A stretch of 64,000 nt of DNA from assembly GCA_022822725.1 (NCBI GenBank), contig JAJEAN010000007.1, positions 135,435-199,434 of the forward strand. The letters are read 5' to 3'. Both the position numbers and the translations under genes were made by a program. This stretch comes from Candidatus Latescibacterota bacterium (lineage in GTDB: Bacteria > JAAXHH01). Position 1 is the stretch's first letter; every line of letters begins with the position of its first letter. Below, piece after piece: positions 54,932 to 62,294 of the stretch. The notes beneath the pieces are model-generated. The model was given only the letters and a program-made list of their open reading frames with translations, was not told the origin of the DNA and did not search any database.

Positions 54932-55060
54932 GAGCAGAAAATGCGGCGATACGCGTCCTCGTGGGAAGTAGTTTCTGACTGAACAACACGAGGATAATAA
55001 TAAAATAAATCAAAATGTTATATAATTTATTGCGTATTATTCGATTTTGGAAGATATCAC

Positions 55061-55090
55061 TTGACATTGCCTAAGTGTCACCGGCATAAG
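55061..55090 (+). promoter_or_regulatory. Promoter and possible operator for the MarR gene
   Basis: TTGACA (55061-55066) and CATAAG (55085-55090) are 18 bases apart. The -35 is part of an imperfect dyad, TGACA-9 bases-TGTCA (55062-55080), which could be a MarR operator. Confidence 0.45.
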
Positions 55091-55216
55091 TAAATAGAAA
55101 CCCTTGCACACTTGTTGCAGTTCGTTTTGCACCGCAGTGTGCATCGAAACCGGATTCATACAGTATACCGAAACCAGGTCGAAGGCGCATTCGGTAATCG
55201 AGGCGTGAGCGTGAAT

Positions 55217-55687
55217 ATGGATAAACACCGGAGAGGGGAGTTAACGGAACGGTTCGTGTCTGTGGTGGACCAGCTGAATCGCCTGATGTCCGGCGGGCAC
55301 TGGGTCAGGCTGCGGACACTGGATCTGAACGTCCATCAAGTCAACACGCTTCAGGTGTTGAATCAGAACGGGCCGCTGTGCATGAGCGCGATTGCCGACC
55401 ACCTGGGCAGTACGCAGTCACACGCCACCAACGTCGTTAAAAAACTGGTCGACCGGAAGTACCTTAACAGAAAATCGGAGCCGGAAGATCGTAGAGTCGT
55501 GATCTGTGAAATCACGGCCATGGGAAAGCTGGTCGCGAACCGGTACCTGGAACTCGTCACGCAACGCGCGACCAGCCTGTCCGAAGCCTGGGACGAGAAG
55601 CAACTGGAATCCGTCGTCGCGTCACTTGAGCTTTTCTGCCGCGAAGAAGAGGCGACGCGGCACAGGAGTGATTCCGACCCGGGCTGA
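55217..55687 (+). CDS. MarR-family transcriptional regulator
   Basis: A 156-residue winged-helix dimeric repressor. LNQNGPLCMSAIADHLGSTQSHATNVVKKLVDRKYLNRKSEPEDRRV has the MarR layout: recognition helix around STQSHATNVVKKLV, then a wing with Asp-Arg-Arg. Long helices at both ends form the dimer. ATG 55217 is used; GTG 55211, with GAGG seven bases before it, is nearly equal. It probably regulates itself and perhaps the oppositely oriented PLP enzyme and dienelactone hydrolase, though their promoters are not next to it. Confidence 0.9.
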   Translation: MDKHRRGELTERFVSVVDQLNRLMSGGHWVRLRTLDLNVHQVNTLQVLNQNGPLCMSAIADHLGSTQSHATNVVKKLVDRKYLNRKSEPEDRRVVICEITAMGKLVANRYLELVTQRATSLSEAWDEKQLESVVASLELFCREEEATRHRSDSDPG

Positions 55688-55747
55688 ATCACACGGCGGT
55701 AAACCCGGATTCCTGACGCGTGGAACCCGTCCATTCCGTGCCGGCCC

Positions 55748-56884
55748 CTAATTCAGTTCTCCCGACAGGATCGTGACCGCTTCGACGAGCGTGTCCAACT
55801 CGGTATCGCTGGTATAGAACGCCACCGAAATCCGTACGCCCGTCGGTTCGTTGATGTAGGTGGCCCGTTGGGTGATTTGCCAGCGGCTTCGGAGTGCATC
55901 GGAGACTTCGTTGCCCTCCATGCCCTCGATGGCGAAGGCGACGATACCGGACTGGGTTTCCGCGCGGCGGGAGCTGATGACACGCACGCCGGGTATGGCA
56001 TCCAGGCGCGTTCTTAGCGATTCCGCTTTACGGCCGGCCTCCTCCGCGATGGCCTGCGGCCCGCCGATGCCGTCCATGAAATCGAGACTGGCTTCGAGTC
56101 CCTGGTAGAGCATGCTCGAAGGCGTTCCCGTCTCGTACTGACGGGCCGTGCCATCGGGCGCGTGCGGCCGCCGAAGCGGCTTCAGTGTCTGCTGCGCGTC
56201 TTTCCGAACATAGAGAAACCCGGTACCCATCGGCGCGAGCATCCACTTGTAGCAGTTGGTGGCGTAGAAATCGCATCCCATGTCATGCAGATCCACCGGG
56301 AACTGCCCGACGGCCTGGCAGCCGTCCCAGAGCGTGTGAATGCCGCGCGCCCGTGCCAGCGTACAGACCTCGCGGGCCGGCAACCGGGTCCCGGTGTCCG
56401 TCGTGACGTGACTGAAGCAGAACAGCCGGGTCCGCGGGGTGATGGTCACTTCCAGTCGTTTCAGAAAAACGTCCTTATCCTGGTCGATCTCGACTACCTT
56501 GACGATGGCCCCGACCCGGTCCGCCAGGCCCTCGGCGGCCTGCAGGGGTACCGGGTGTTCTTCGTTGGTGATGATCACCTCGTCACCCGGTTGCCAGCTT
56601 AACCCGCCGAGCACCATGCCGTACCCTTCGCCGGTACTCATCGTCAACGCGATTTCCCCGGCATCGGCGCCGAAGTAGCCGGCAATCCTGGCCGGCATTT
56701 CCGACGCCGCTCGTTCCATCGCGGAATACTGGTCGGCAGGACCCATGCTTCCGCTGAGCATTTGCTGATAACCCTCAACCATCGCCTCGTTCACACTGAC
56801 CGGCGACTGGCCGATTCCTCCTGTGTTGAAATAAACGCCGTGTTTCAGGCCCGGCATTTGATCCCGAATCCCTGCGATATCCAT
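55748..56884 (-). CDS. Class V aminotransferase-fold PLP enzyme
   Basis: A 378-residue PLP-dependent enzyme of the cysteine desulfurase/isopenicillin N epimerase class. The PLP Lys is Lys213 in ATNCYKWMLAPMG. HVTTDTGTRLP, LWDGCQAVGQFPVDL with the PLP-ring Asp, and GTPSSMLYQGLEASLDF are typical. There is no nucleophilic Cys loop as in IscS/SufS, so a lyase or epimerase role is more likely than sulfur transfer. It is 13 bases from the dienelactone hydrolase gene on the same strand, so the two are probably one unit. Confidence 0.9.
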   Translation of the reverse strand: MDIAGIRDQMPGLKHGVYFNTGGIGQSPVSVNEAMVEGYQQMLSGSMGPADQYSAMERAASEMPARIAGYFGADAGEIALTMSTGEGYGMVLGGLSWQPGDEVIITNEEHPVPLQAAEGLADRVGAIVKVVEIDQDKDVFLKRLEVTITPRTRLFCFSHVTTDTGTRLPAREVCTLARARGIHTLWDGCQAVGQFPVDLHDMGCDFYATNCYKWMLAPMGTGFLYVRKDAQQTLKPLRRPHAPDGTARQYETGTPSSMLYQGLEASLDFMDGIGGPQAIAEEAGRKAESLRTRLDAIPGVRVISSRRAETQSGIVAFAIEGMEGNEVSDALRSRWQITQRATYINEPTGVRISVAFYTSDTELDTLVEAVTILSGELN

Positions 56885-56897
56885 GGGTTTCCTCTTC

Positions 56898-57800
56898 TTA
56901 TTCCGCGAGGTGTTTTCGAAAGAATCCGATGGTGCGGTTCCACGCCAGCTCAGCCGCCGTCTCGTTGTAGCGGGGTGTCGAGTTGTTGTGGAATCCGTGT
57001 AGCGTTCCCTCGTACATCTCCATTTCGTAGGTCACGCCGTTCGATTCCAACGCCGCCTCGTACTCGGGCCACATCGCGTTGATGCGCCGGTCGGTTCCCG
57101 CGTAGATGACCAATATAGCCGCCCTGATCTTCGGTACGTCCTCGCTGGCGGCCGTGGCGCCGTAGTACGGAACGCCGGCGTCCAGGTCACTGCCGAGGGC
57201 AACCGCGAGGCGATTGGTCATCCCCCCGCCCCAGCAGAATCCCGTGGCGCCGAGACGCCCGTTCGACAGTTCATGCGCCTTGAGATACCTTGCGCTGTTG
57301 ATCATGTCCTGGTCCAGCTTCTCCCGGTCGAGGCTTCGCTGCATGGTACGGCCATCATCATCGTTCCCGGGATAGCCGCCGATAGGAGCCAGTCCGTCCG
57401 GGGCCAGGGCCAGGAACCCGGCCACGGCCGCGCGCCGGGCGACGTCTTCGATATAGGGGTTCAGGCCGCGGTTCTCGTGGAAGATTATGACCGATGGAAA
57501 GGGCCCGTCACCGGTGGGCTGCACGAGGTATCCGCGCATGGTCCCCGACGTGCCGCCCGGCGAAGGGTACTCCACGTACCTGCCCTTGATGCGCCGGTCG
57601 GTGAAGGAGATCGTCTGGGCCTCGGCGTAGCGCGGCAGGAGCGCCTCCGCCATCGAGAGCGCGGAGACGCCGCCTACCGTGATTGCCGCGGCGCGGCTGA
57701 AAAACGTGCGCCGGTCGATGTAACCGTGACAGTACTCGTCATAGAGTTCGAAAACGCGCGGGTCGATATTCTGGTCGGATGGCTTTTCTTCGGGTGGCAT
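56898..57800 (-). CDS. Dienelactone hydrolase family protein with a twin-arginine-like segment
   Basis: A 300-residue alpha/beta hydrolase. Cys189 (GFCWGGG), Asp237 (YAGTDRRIN) and His268 (GTLHGFHNN) form the Cys-Asp-His triad of dienelactone hydrolases. An internal RRTFFSRAAAITVGGVSAL segment (about residues 30-48) resembles a Tat signal, after an unusually long N-terminal region, so periplasmic export is likely. ATG 57800 is chosen because GGAGAG lies eight bases before it; ATG 57815 would overlap that site. The substrate is unknown. Confidence 0.88.
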   Translation of the reverse strand: MPPEEKPSDQNIDPRVFELYDEYCHGYIDRRTFFSRAAAITVGGVSALSMAEALLPRYAEAQTISFTDRRIKGRYVEYPSPGGTSGTMRGYLVQPTGDGPFPSVIIFHENRGLNPYIEDVARRAAVAGFLALAPDGLAPIGGYPGNDDDGRTMQRSLDREKLDQDMINSARYLKAHELSNGRLGATGFCWGGGMTNRLAVALGSDLDAGVPYYGATAASEDVPKIRAAILVIYAGTDRRINAMWPEYEAALESNGVTYEMEMYEGTLHGFHNNSTPRYNETAAELAWNRTIGFFRKHLAE

Positions 57801-58320
57801 GGGATATCTCTCCATAGGGTTGGAAGATGCTATTTGATTGAACAGGCCGAGGTTGGTTTCAGCGGTCGTTCTCCGTATACGCAGTCGAGGGGTTCGAATG
57901 TGAGAACCGGCGCCTGTAGAAACACCTGTTCGTCTAAAACCTGATCATCTGAAAATCCTGTTAGACAAACTTTAATTAGGTGTGAATGAACCTCGGCGTC
58001 AATCGGAAGTCCTGGCATGAACCGAATTCACTCCGGGGAACCGACGGAAAAAGCCGAGAGAAGCATGAGGACCATGGGAATTCTAGCAGCACTTGATGTA
58101 CTTGAGCACGGCGCAGAGAAAAACACTCGAGCTGGCGGTTCGGAATGTCGATTAAATCGTGTAGGCGGAATTCATGCTACCCCTATTTCGTGGGCGGTTT
58201 ACGATTCGGGATTCAGGCGGACTGCAATACACTTGTTATGCCACAAGATCCTTGAGATCTGCGACGGGGTTAACTCAGGCATTCACGAGTCCGCAGTAAG
58301 ACCGGCCATCTGAAATGCTC
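57801..58320. other. Intergenic stretch without a convincing gene
   Basis: About 520 bases between the divergent hydrolase and the toxin-antitoxin genes. A short open frame at 58017-58313 has no ribosome binding site, no family likeness and biased composition, so I do not call it. Base composition shifts toward AT from here to 60 kb compared with the rest of the window. Confidence 0.5.
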
Positions 58321-58349
58321 TTGACAACATATGATTTAAAAGTCATATC
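58321..58349 (+). promoter_or_regulatory. Promoter/operator region of the HigBA-type module
   Basis: TTGACA (58321-58326) is followed by an inverted repeat ATATGA (58329-58334) / TCATAT (58343-58348). TATGAT (58330-58335) is a good -10 on its own. The palindrome is a plausible site for autoregulation by the antitoxin. The exact -35/-10 pairing is unclear because the start codon follows at once. Confidence 0.45.
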
Positions 58350-58727
58350 ATGAAAAGTAATTGGGAAGTCGAATTCCATCCTGCGTTTGATTCCGAGTTT
58401 GACGCCTTGGAACCGAAGGTACAGGACGAACTGCTTGCGCAAGCGAAGTTCCTGGAAGTGTTCGGACCGACATTGGGCCGCCCGCGGGTGGACACGCTTT
58501 ACGGGTCGCGGCATACCAAAATGAAGGAGCTTCGTTTTACTGTTTATGGAGGAGTCTGGCGGATCGCATTTGCCTTCGATCCCGATCGTAAGGCCATACT
58601 TTTGGTTGCTGGCGATAAATCAGGAGTCCGTGAACAACGGTTCTACAAGCAGCTAATTAGGAAGGCGGATCACCGCTTCGATCAGCATCTTGATTGGTTG
58701 AACGCCAATAGGAGGACAAGAAGATGA
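58350..58727 (+). CDS. RelE/HigB-like (Gp49-type) toxin
   Basis: A 125-residue ribosome-dependent mRNase-type toxin. EFHPAFDSEFDALEPKVQDELLAQAKFLEVFG, KMKELRFTVYGGVWRIAFAFDPDRKAILLVAGDKSG and the basic C-terminal helix match the Gp49/HigB branch of the RelE superfamily. No ribosome binding site is seen, and the ATG follows the palindrome by one base, so the message may be nearly leaderless. The gene comes first and the antitoxin second, as in higBA. Its stop overlaps the antitoxin start (ATGA). Confidence 0.88.
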   Translation: MKSNWEVEFHPAFDSEFDALEPKVQDELLAQAKFLEVFGPTLGRPRVDTLYGSRHTKMKELRFTVYGGVWRIAFAFDPDRKAILLVAGDKSGVREQRFYKQLIRKADHRFDQHLDWLNANRRTRR

Positions 58728-59050
58728 GTACGCTGACAGACAGGATGGACAAGCTGCCCCCGTCCCGACGGAAGAAGATCGAAGAACGAGCCCAGGAACT
58801 GATCGCCGAAGAGATGTCGTTACGAGATTTGCGTAAGGCTCGAAAACAGACTCAGGTGCGGGTCGCCCAAAGGCTCGGGATCAATCAGGAGAATGTGTCC
58901 CGCCTCGAAAAGCGCAGTGACCTATTGATCTCCACCCTCAGCGACTACGTCGAGGCTATGGGAGGGAAACTGAGTCTGGTGGCGGAGTTTCCGGACCGGC
59001 CACCGGTGGCGTTGACGGGCATTGCAGCACTCGACGACCATTCGGAGTGA
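58724..59050 (+). CDS. XRE-family HigA-like antitoxin
   Basis: A 108-residue helix-turn-helix protein. SLRDLRKARKQTQVRVAQRLGINQENVSRLEKRSDLLISTL is a clear HTH of the Cro/XRE type, with the recognition helix near GINQENVSRLE. The N-terminal helix would bind the toxin. GGAGGA lies eight bases before the ATG, so it is better translated than the toxin. It should repress the module by binding the palindrome upstream of the toxin. Confidence 0.88.
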   Translation: MSTLTDRMDKLPPSRRKKIEERAQELIAEEMSLRDLRKARKQTQVRVAQRLGINQENVSRLEKRSDLLISTLSDYVEAMGGKLSLVAEFPDRPPVALTGIAALDDHSE

Positions 59051-59262
59051 CGGCAGAATCGCTTACCGGAGGAAAAGTGGACCACGATGTCTCAGGAGCG
59101 CAGGTCTCGATGCGTCAAAGCAAACCCGATTCCCTGTAGTCTTATTTCCCTGAAGACCTATATGAATGTGGATGTGTTGAAATCAGTTAGGAATGAAAGG
59201 TAGGGCCCTATGAAGGGGGAATTAAACACCGGGTTTAAATCTAATAATGGGAGAGTTACCCA

Positions 59263-59424
59263 ATGAGTTTAGTAATTATTGTACAAGAAAAAACGTACCT
59301 CATTGGACTGAAGAATGACGAGTCGCATGGTAATCGAAATGGAACCGGAAGTGTAGTAGATCGCCTACTACATAATGAGATTAACTGCACATCCGAAGTA
59401 CTACTTGATCGACTCTACCTCTAA
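59263..59424 (+). CDS. Possible small protein, 53 residues
   Basis: An open frame starting MSLVIIVQEKTYLIGL, with GGGAGAG seven bases before its ATG. No family is recognised. Its 3' end overlaps the convergent hicA gene by 24 bases. It lies in an AT-richer, otherwise empty 350-base gap between the two toxin-antitoxin modules. An 8-bp inverted repeat (TGTAGTAG/CTACTACA, 59352-59372) is inside it. It may be a real gene or a leftover of one. Confidence 0.3.
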   Translation: MSLVIIVQEKTYLIGLKNDESHGNRNGTGSVVDRLLHNEINCTSEVLLDRLYL

Positions 59425-59589
59425 ATCTCGACAGATCTTCTTCGCCAACAAGTCGTGGATTTCTCTGTGTCTTGGTATCGAAGAACGCCGATCACCTCGA
59501 CCGTTGCGCCACCAGGAGTGACGCCTCCCTTCGCGAATCATTTTGCAACCGTGCCGCTTCAAGTGTTTCAACAGTTCAACCCGTTTCAT
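59401..59589 (-). CDS. hicA: HicA-type toxin (mRNA interferase)
   Basis: A 62-residue HicA with the double-stranded RNA-binding-like fold. VELLKHLKRHGCKMIREGRRHSWW contains the catalytic His region, and SSIPRHREIHDLLAKKICRDLEV the C-terminal part, as in YcfA/HicA. The start overlaps the hicB stop by four bases (ATGA), the order being hicB then hicA, the less common of the two hic orders. Confidence 0.9.
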   Translation of the reverse strand: MKRVELLKHLKRHGCKMIREGRRHSWWRNGRGDRRSSIPRHREIHDLLAKKICRDLEVESIK

Positions 59590-59795
59590 GCGATGACTAC
59601 AGTCTCCTCCTGATAGTCATCGCCCGCGGCAGCCAAAGCTTCGCGTCGATTAAATTCCAATGCCTCCGTAAGTGTTTCGATCAGGCTCTGCCGTAATGCC
59701 GTGCGAGTTCGTTCCTGGCAGTTGACACCAGGCACTTCTTCAATCCATCCAATCCACCATCCACCACTATGTTTCACCACCGCCGTGTATTTCAT
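59586..59795 (-). CDS. hicB: HicB-type antitoxin
   Basis: A 69-residue HicB. MKYTAVVKHSGGWWIGWIEEVPGVNCQERTRTALRQSLIETLTEALEF is the partial RNase H-like fold of HicB (small form without a separate DNA-binding domain). A GAGGATGG lies just before the ATG. It would neutralise HicA by covering its active site. Confidence 0.88.
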   Translation of the reverse strand: MKYTAVVKHSGGWWIGWIEEVPGVNCQERTRTALRQSLIETLTEALEFNRREALAAAGDDYQEETVVIA

Positions 59796-59816
59796 GATCC
59801 ATCCTCGGTTGGACTA

Positions 59817-59838
59817 TGATCGGTTGATCAGGTGTCAA
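59817..59838 (-). promoter_or_regulatory. Promoter -35 and dyad upstream of hicB
   Basis: On the reverse strand TTGACA (59833-59838) is followed by TGATC-AACC-GATCA (59817-59830), a perfect 5-bp dyad that could be the operator. The -10 is weak. Confidence 0.4.
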
Positions 59839-60039
59839 AAACTACCCACGTCGAATAACCCGGGTTTGGTAAAGTTGCTGCTAATCCAAAGAAAATTAGG
59901 CGTTGAATTTGAAACGTAGGTCAGGTTCAGGTACCGAAGAATGGCTTTGTCTGGCTTGATAGAGCGGTCATTTCGAATCCAATGGGTTGGATCCAAACAA
60001 AGACCCGAAAGCACTGAGTGCTCGAAACTAAAGGTCTGA

Positions 60040-60401
60040 TGGAGGTGGGGGGAATCGAACCCCCGTCCGAAAGTGCCTAAGCGGGAACGTCTACATGCGT
60101 AGCCTGTTTATTGATCTCGTCCCGGAGAACTCCAGCAGGCAGGATTTAACCGGAACCAGCCCCAGTTGAGTCTCGCCTGGTGCCCTGAGGCGCGACACCC
60201 GGCCAGCCTGCTTTATCGACGCTTTTGACCATCCCGCAGGCGGGGCTGATCAAAAACGGGTTGCGCTAACTGTTGTTAGGCAGCCATTGCATACGAAGGT
60301 TCGTCTGCAGATAATTTTGTTCCCAATGGTTTAACGAGGTTTTTGGGGACCTCGGCACGCGGTTCCCACCGCATCCACTCCCGTCGAATCCTTTCACCCC
60401 C
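60040..60401 (-). ncRNA. ssrA: Transfer-messenger RNA (tmRNA)
   Basis: The 362-nt gene has all hallmarks of tmRNA. Its 5' end GGGGGTG pairs with CACCTCC at the 3' end, followed by discriminator A; CCA is not encoded. GGTTCGATTCCCCCC forms the T arm, and GAAAGGATTCGACGGG follows the 5' stem. The reading frame for the tag ends ...LSADEPSYAMAA-stop; the resume codon is probably GGA, giving about 15 residues, but this needs alignment. tmRNA with SmpB frees stalled ribosomes. It lies just downstream of two tRNA-Lys genes with its own promoter. Confidence 0.95.
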
Positions 60402-60410
60402 ATGTCAAAG

Positions 60411-60439
60411 AAGGTAGGGCATTTGCCCCTTCCTGTCAA
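60411..60439 (-). promoter_or_regulatory. Promoter for ssrA
   Basis: TTGACA (60434-60439) and TACCTT (60411-60416) on the reverse strand are 17 bases apart; the predicted start agrees with the tmRNA 5' end at 60401 within a few bases. Confidence 0.7.
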
Positions 60440-60443
60440 ATCC

Positions 60444-60465
60444 ACCCGTGCCCGAAGGCGCGGGT
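60444..60465 (-). terminator. TTCG-loop hairpin between tRNA-Lys and ssrA
   Basis: ACCCGCGCC-TTCG-GGCACGGGT folds into a stem with one mismatch and a stable tetraloop. There is no long T run, so it may be a weak terminator or an RNA end-protecting hairpin of the tRNA transcript. Confidence 0.4.
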
Positions 60466-60483
60466 GTGACCGGGAAAGGGCAG

Positions 60484-60556
<73 letters not shown>

Positions 60557-60561
60557 ATCCA

Positions 60562-60634
60562 TGAGCGCGGAAGGAATCGAACCTTCGACCCACAGATTAA
60601 AAGTCTGTTGCTCTGCCAACTGAGCTACGCGCCC
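60562..60634 (-). tRNA. tRNA-Lys (anticodon TTT)
   Basis: A 73-nt cloverleaf: acceptor GGGCGCG/CGCGCTC with one G-T pair and discriminator A, anticodon loop CTTTTAA, T arm GAAGG/CCTTC. It lies five bases before the other tRNA-Lys, so both come from one transcript. Confidence 0.97.
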
Positions 60635-60647
60635 TCGCAGGCGAAGC

Positions 60648-60676
60648 AAGATAAGCGGTTACGCCCCGAAGGTCAA
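60648..60676 (-). promoter_or_regulatory. Promoter for the two tRNA-Lys genes
   Basis: TTGACC (60671-60676) and TATCTT (60648-60653) on the reverse strand are 17 bases apart; the start would be near 60641, seven bases before the first tRNA. Confidence 0.7.
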
Positions 60677-60723
60677 CCAGTTTCCGGTTTTGGAAAGGAT
60701 GGCCGGCCGACCCCGCCAATGCC

Positions 60724-62001
60724 CTACAGGAATATGGTCGCGTCGCGGTGCGATCCGACGGAGACGATATTCACGTCGGTCTTCACCAGTTCCGAAACCC
60801 GCTCGATATAGGCCCGGGCATTGACGGGTAGATCGCTCCACGTCCGGATGTGCCCCGTGGGCCGGTCCCAGCCTTCCATCTCCTCGTAGACGGGTTCGCA
60901 CCGGGCAAGGACGTTCGCGTCGTTGGGCAGGTGGCGGACCACGTCGCCGTTCAGTTTATAACCCACGCACAGCCGCAGCGTCTGGAGGCTGTCCAGCGTA
61001 TCGAGCCGGGCGAGCGCCAGGCTGTCGATGCCATTCACCATGACGGCGTAGCGGACGACCATGGCGTCGAACCAGCCGCAGCGACGCGGGCGGCCCGTCG
61101 TGGCGCCGAATTCGCCCGCCATGCGCCGGAATTCGTCGCCCCACCTGGAGGGAAACTCCGTGGGGAAAGGTCCGTTCCCCACCCGGGTGGTGTAGGCCTT
61201 GGCCACGCCGATGACCTCGTCGATGCGCGTGGGCCCGACGCCGGCCCCCATGCAGGCCGCGCCCGTGGTCGTGTTGGAGGACGTGACGAAGGGGTAGGTC
61301 CCGTGGTCCACGTCCAGCAGCGTGCCCTGGCTGCCCTCGAATAGGATCTCCCTGCCCGCGTCGATCGCCTCGTTGAGGTATTCCGACGTGTTGGTCACGT
61401 ACGGACCGATCTGCCTGGCAAAGGCCAGGTATTCCTCGATGATCCGGTCCGCGTCGAGCGCCTCGGTCTGGTAGACGGCGTCGAGGATCCTGTTCGCCTC
61501 CTCGACGTTTCGCTGCAGTTTCTCCTTCAGCACCTCGTGGTCATTCAGGTCGACGATGCGTATGCCCTTGCGGGCGGCCTTGTCCGCGTAGGCCGGACCG
61601 ATCCCGCGACCCGTGGTGCCGATGCGCTCCTCCTCCTGCCGCTGCTCCTCTCCGACCCGGTCGATCAGTTTGTGATAGGGCATGATGAGATGGGCGTTGT
61701 GGCTGATGAAAAGGCGCCCTTCCACGTCGATACCGTGGGACCTGAGCATCTCGATCTCTTCCATCAGCGCTTCGGGATCGACCACGGTGCCGTTTCCGAT
61801 GACGCAGGATTTGTCCGGCCGCAGTATGCCCACGGGAATCAGGTGGAGGATATACTCCTGGTCTCCGATCTGGACGGTGTGTCCGGCATTGGCCCCGCCC
61901 TGGAACCGCACGACGATGTCGGCCTTCTCACTCAGGAAATCAACGATCTTGCCCTTGCCTTCATCACCCCAGGCGGCGCCTACGAGAATGCGAACGGCCA
62001 T
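60724..62001 (-). CDS. purA: Adenylosuccinate synthetase
   Basis: A 425-residue GTP-dependent enzyme that joins IMP and aspartate in AMP synthesis. GAAWGDEGKGKIVDFLSE (residues about 7-24) is the P-loop signature, with the catalytic Asp, and GGANAGHT holds the catalytic His. GTTGRGIGPAYADKAAR and the base-recognition end (SVGSHRDATIFL) are normal. ATG 62001 is supported by homology; a GGAG lies about 13 bases upstream. A promoter and a terminator-like hairpin in the leader suggest attenuation. Confidence 0.97.
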   Translation of the reverse strand: MAVRILVGAAWGDEGKGKIVDFLSEKADIVVRFQGGANAGHTVQIGDQEYILHLIPVGILRPDKSCVIGNGTVVDPEALMEEIEMLRSHGIDVEGRLFISHNAHLIMPYHKLIDRVGEEQRQEEERIGTTGRGIGPAYADKAARKGIRIVDLNDHEVLKEKLQRNVEEANRILDAVYQTEALDADRIIEEYLAFARQIGPYVTNTSEYLNEAIDAGREILFEGSQGTLLDVDHGTYPFVTSSNTTTGAACMGAGVGPTRIDEVIGVAKAYTTRVGNGPFPTEFPSRWGDEFRRMAGEFGATTGRPRRCGWFDAMVVRYAVMVNGIDSLALARLDTLDSLQTLRLCVGYKLNGDVVRHLPNDANVLARCEPVYEEMEGWDRPTGHIRTWSDLPVNARAYIERVSELVKTDVNIVSVGSHRDATIFL

Positions 62002-62104
62002 TGGTTTTTTTCTACTCCTGATGCTATGCCCGGACGGCCGATGCCGCACATTACGGCTGAGTGGCCGCGCGTCATGACAGGCCGACCTCCGGGTCAATAA
62101 ACAT

Positions 62105-62131
62105 AAAAAGGGCGAGTCATAAGACCCGCCC
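62105..62131 (-). terminator. Terminator hairpin in the purA leader (candidate attenuator)
   Basis: On the reverse strand GGGCGGGTC-TTAT-GACTCGCCC (one mismatch) is followed by TTTTT. It lies between the purA promoter and the purA start, so full transcription of purA must pass it. Confidence 0.65.
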
Positions 62132-62156
62132 TCAAGACCTTTAGATCTTACAGTTC

Positions 62157-62186
62157 ATTTTATGCAGTATGGACGCGGGGTGTCAA
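62157..62186 (-). promoter_or_regulatory. Promoter for purA
   Basis: TTGACA (62181-62186) and TAAAAT (62157-62162), read on the reverse strand, are separated by 18 bases. The start near 62150 gives a leader of about 150 bases. Confidence 0.65.
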
Positions 62187-62201
62187 GGGAAAAGGCGGCC
62201 G

Positions 62202-62230
62202 TTGACATTCCTGTACTTTGTGCTACTAAT
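62202..62230 (+). promoter_or_regulatory. Candidate promoter for the 62.3-kb membrane protein gene
   Basis: TTGACA (62202-62207) and ACTAAT (62225-62230) are 17 bases apart, on the forward strand, back to back with the purA promoter. Confidence 0.5.
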
Positions 62231-62294
62231 GCGTATATATCCCTTTCATTTCGGACTTCGGTAAACGACCACATCTCGCGGTGTGACGGGCCAC

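Noticed and set aside
57885-57905. tRNA-like T-arm sequence (GGGGTTCGAAT) as an attachment remnant
   Set aside because: There is no matching stem and no identity with the ssrA 3' end beyond the loop bases.
58017-58313. Possible 98-residue protein upstream of the HigBA module
   Set aside because: No ribosome binding site, no recognisable motif, and it sits in an AT-richer gap.
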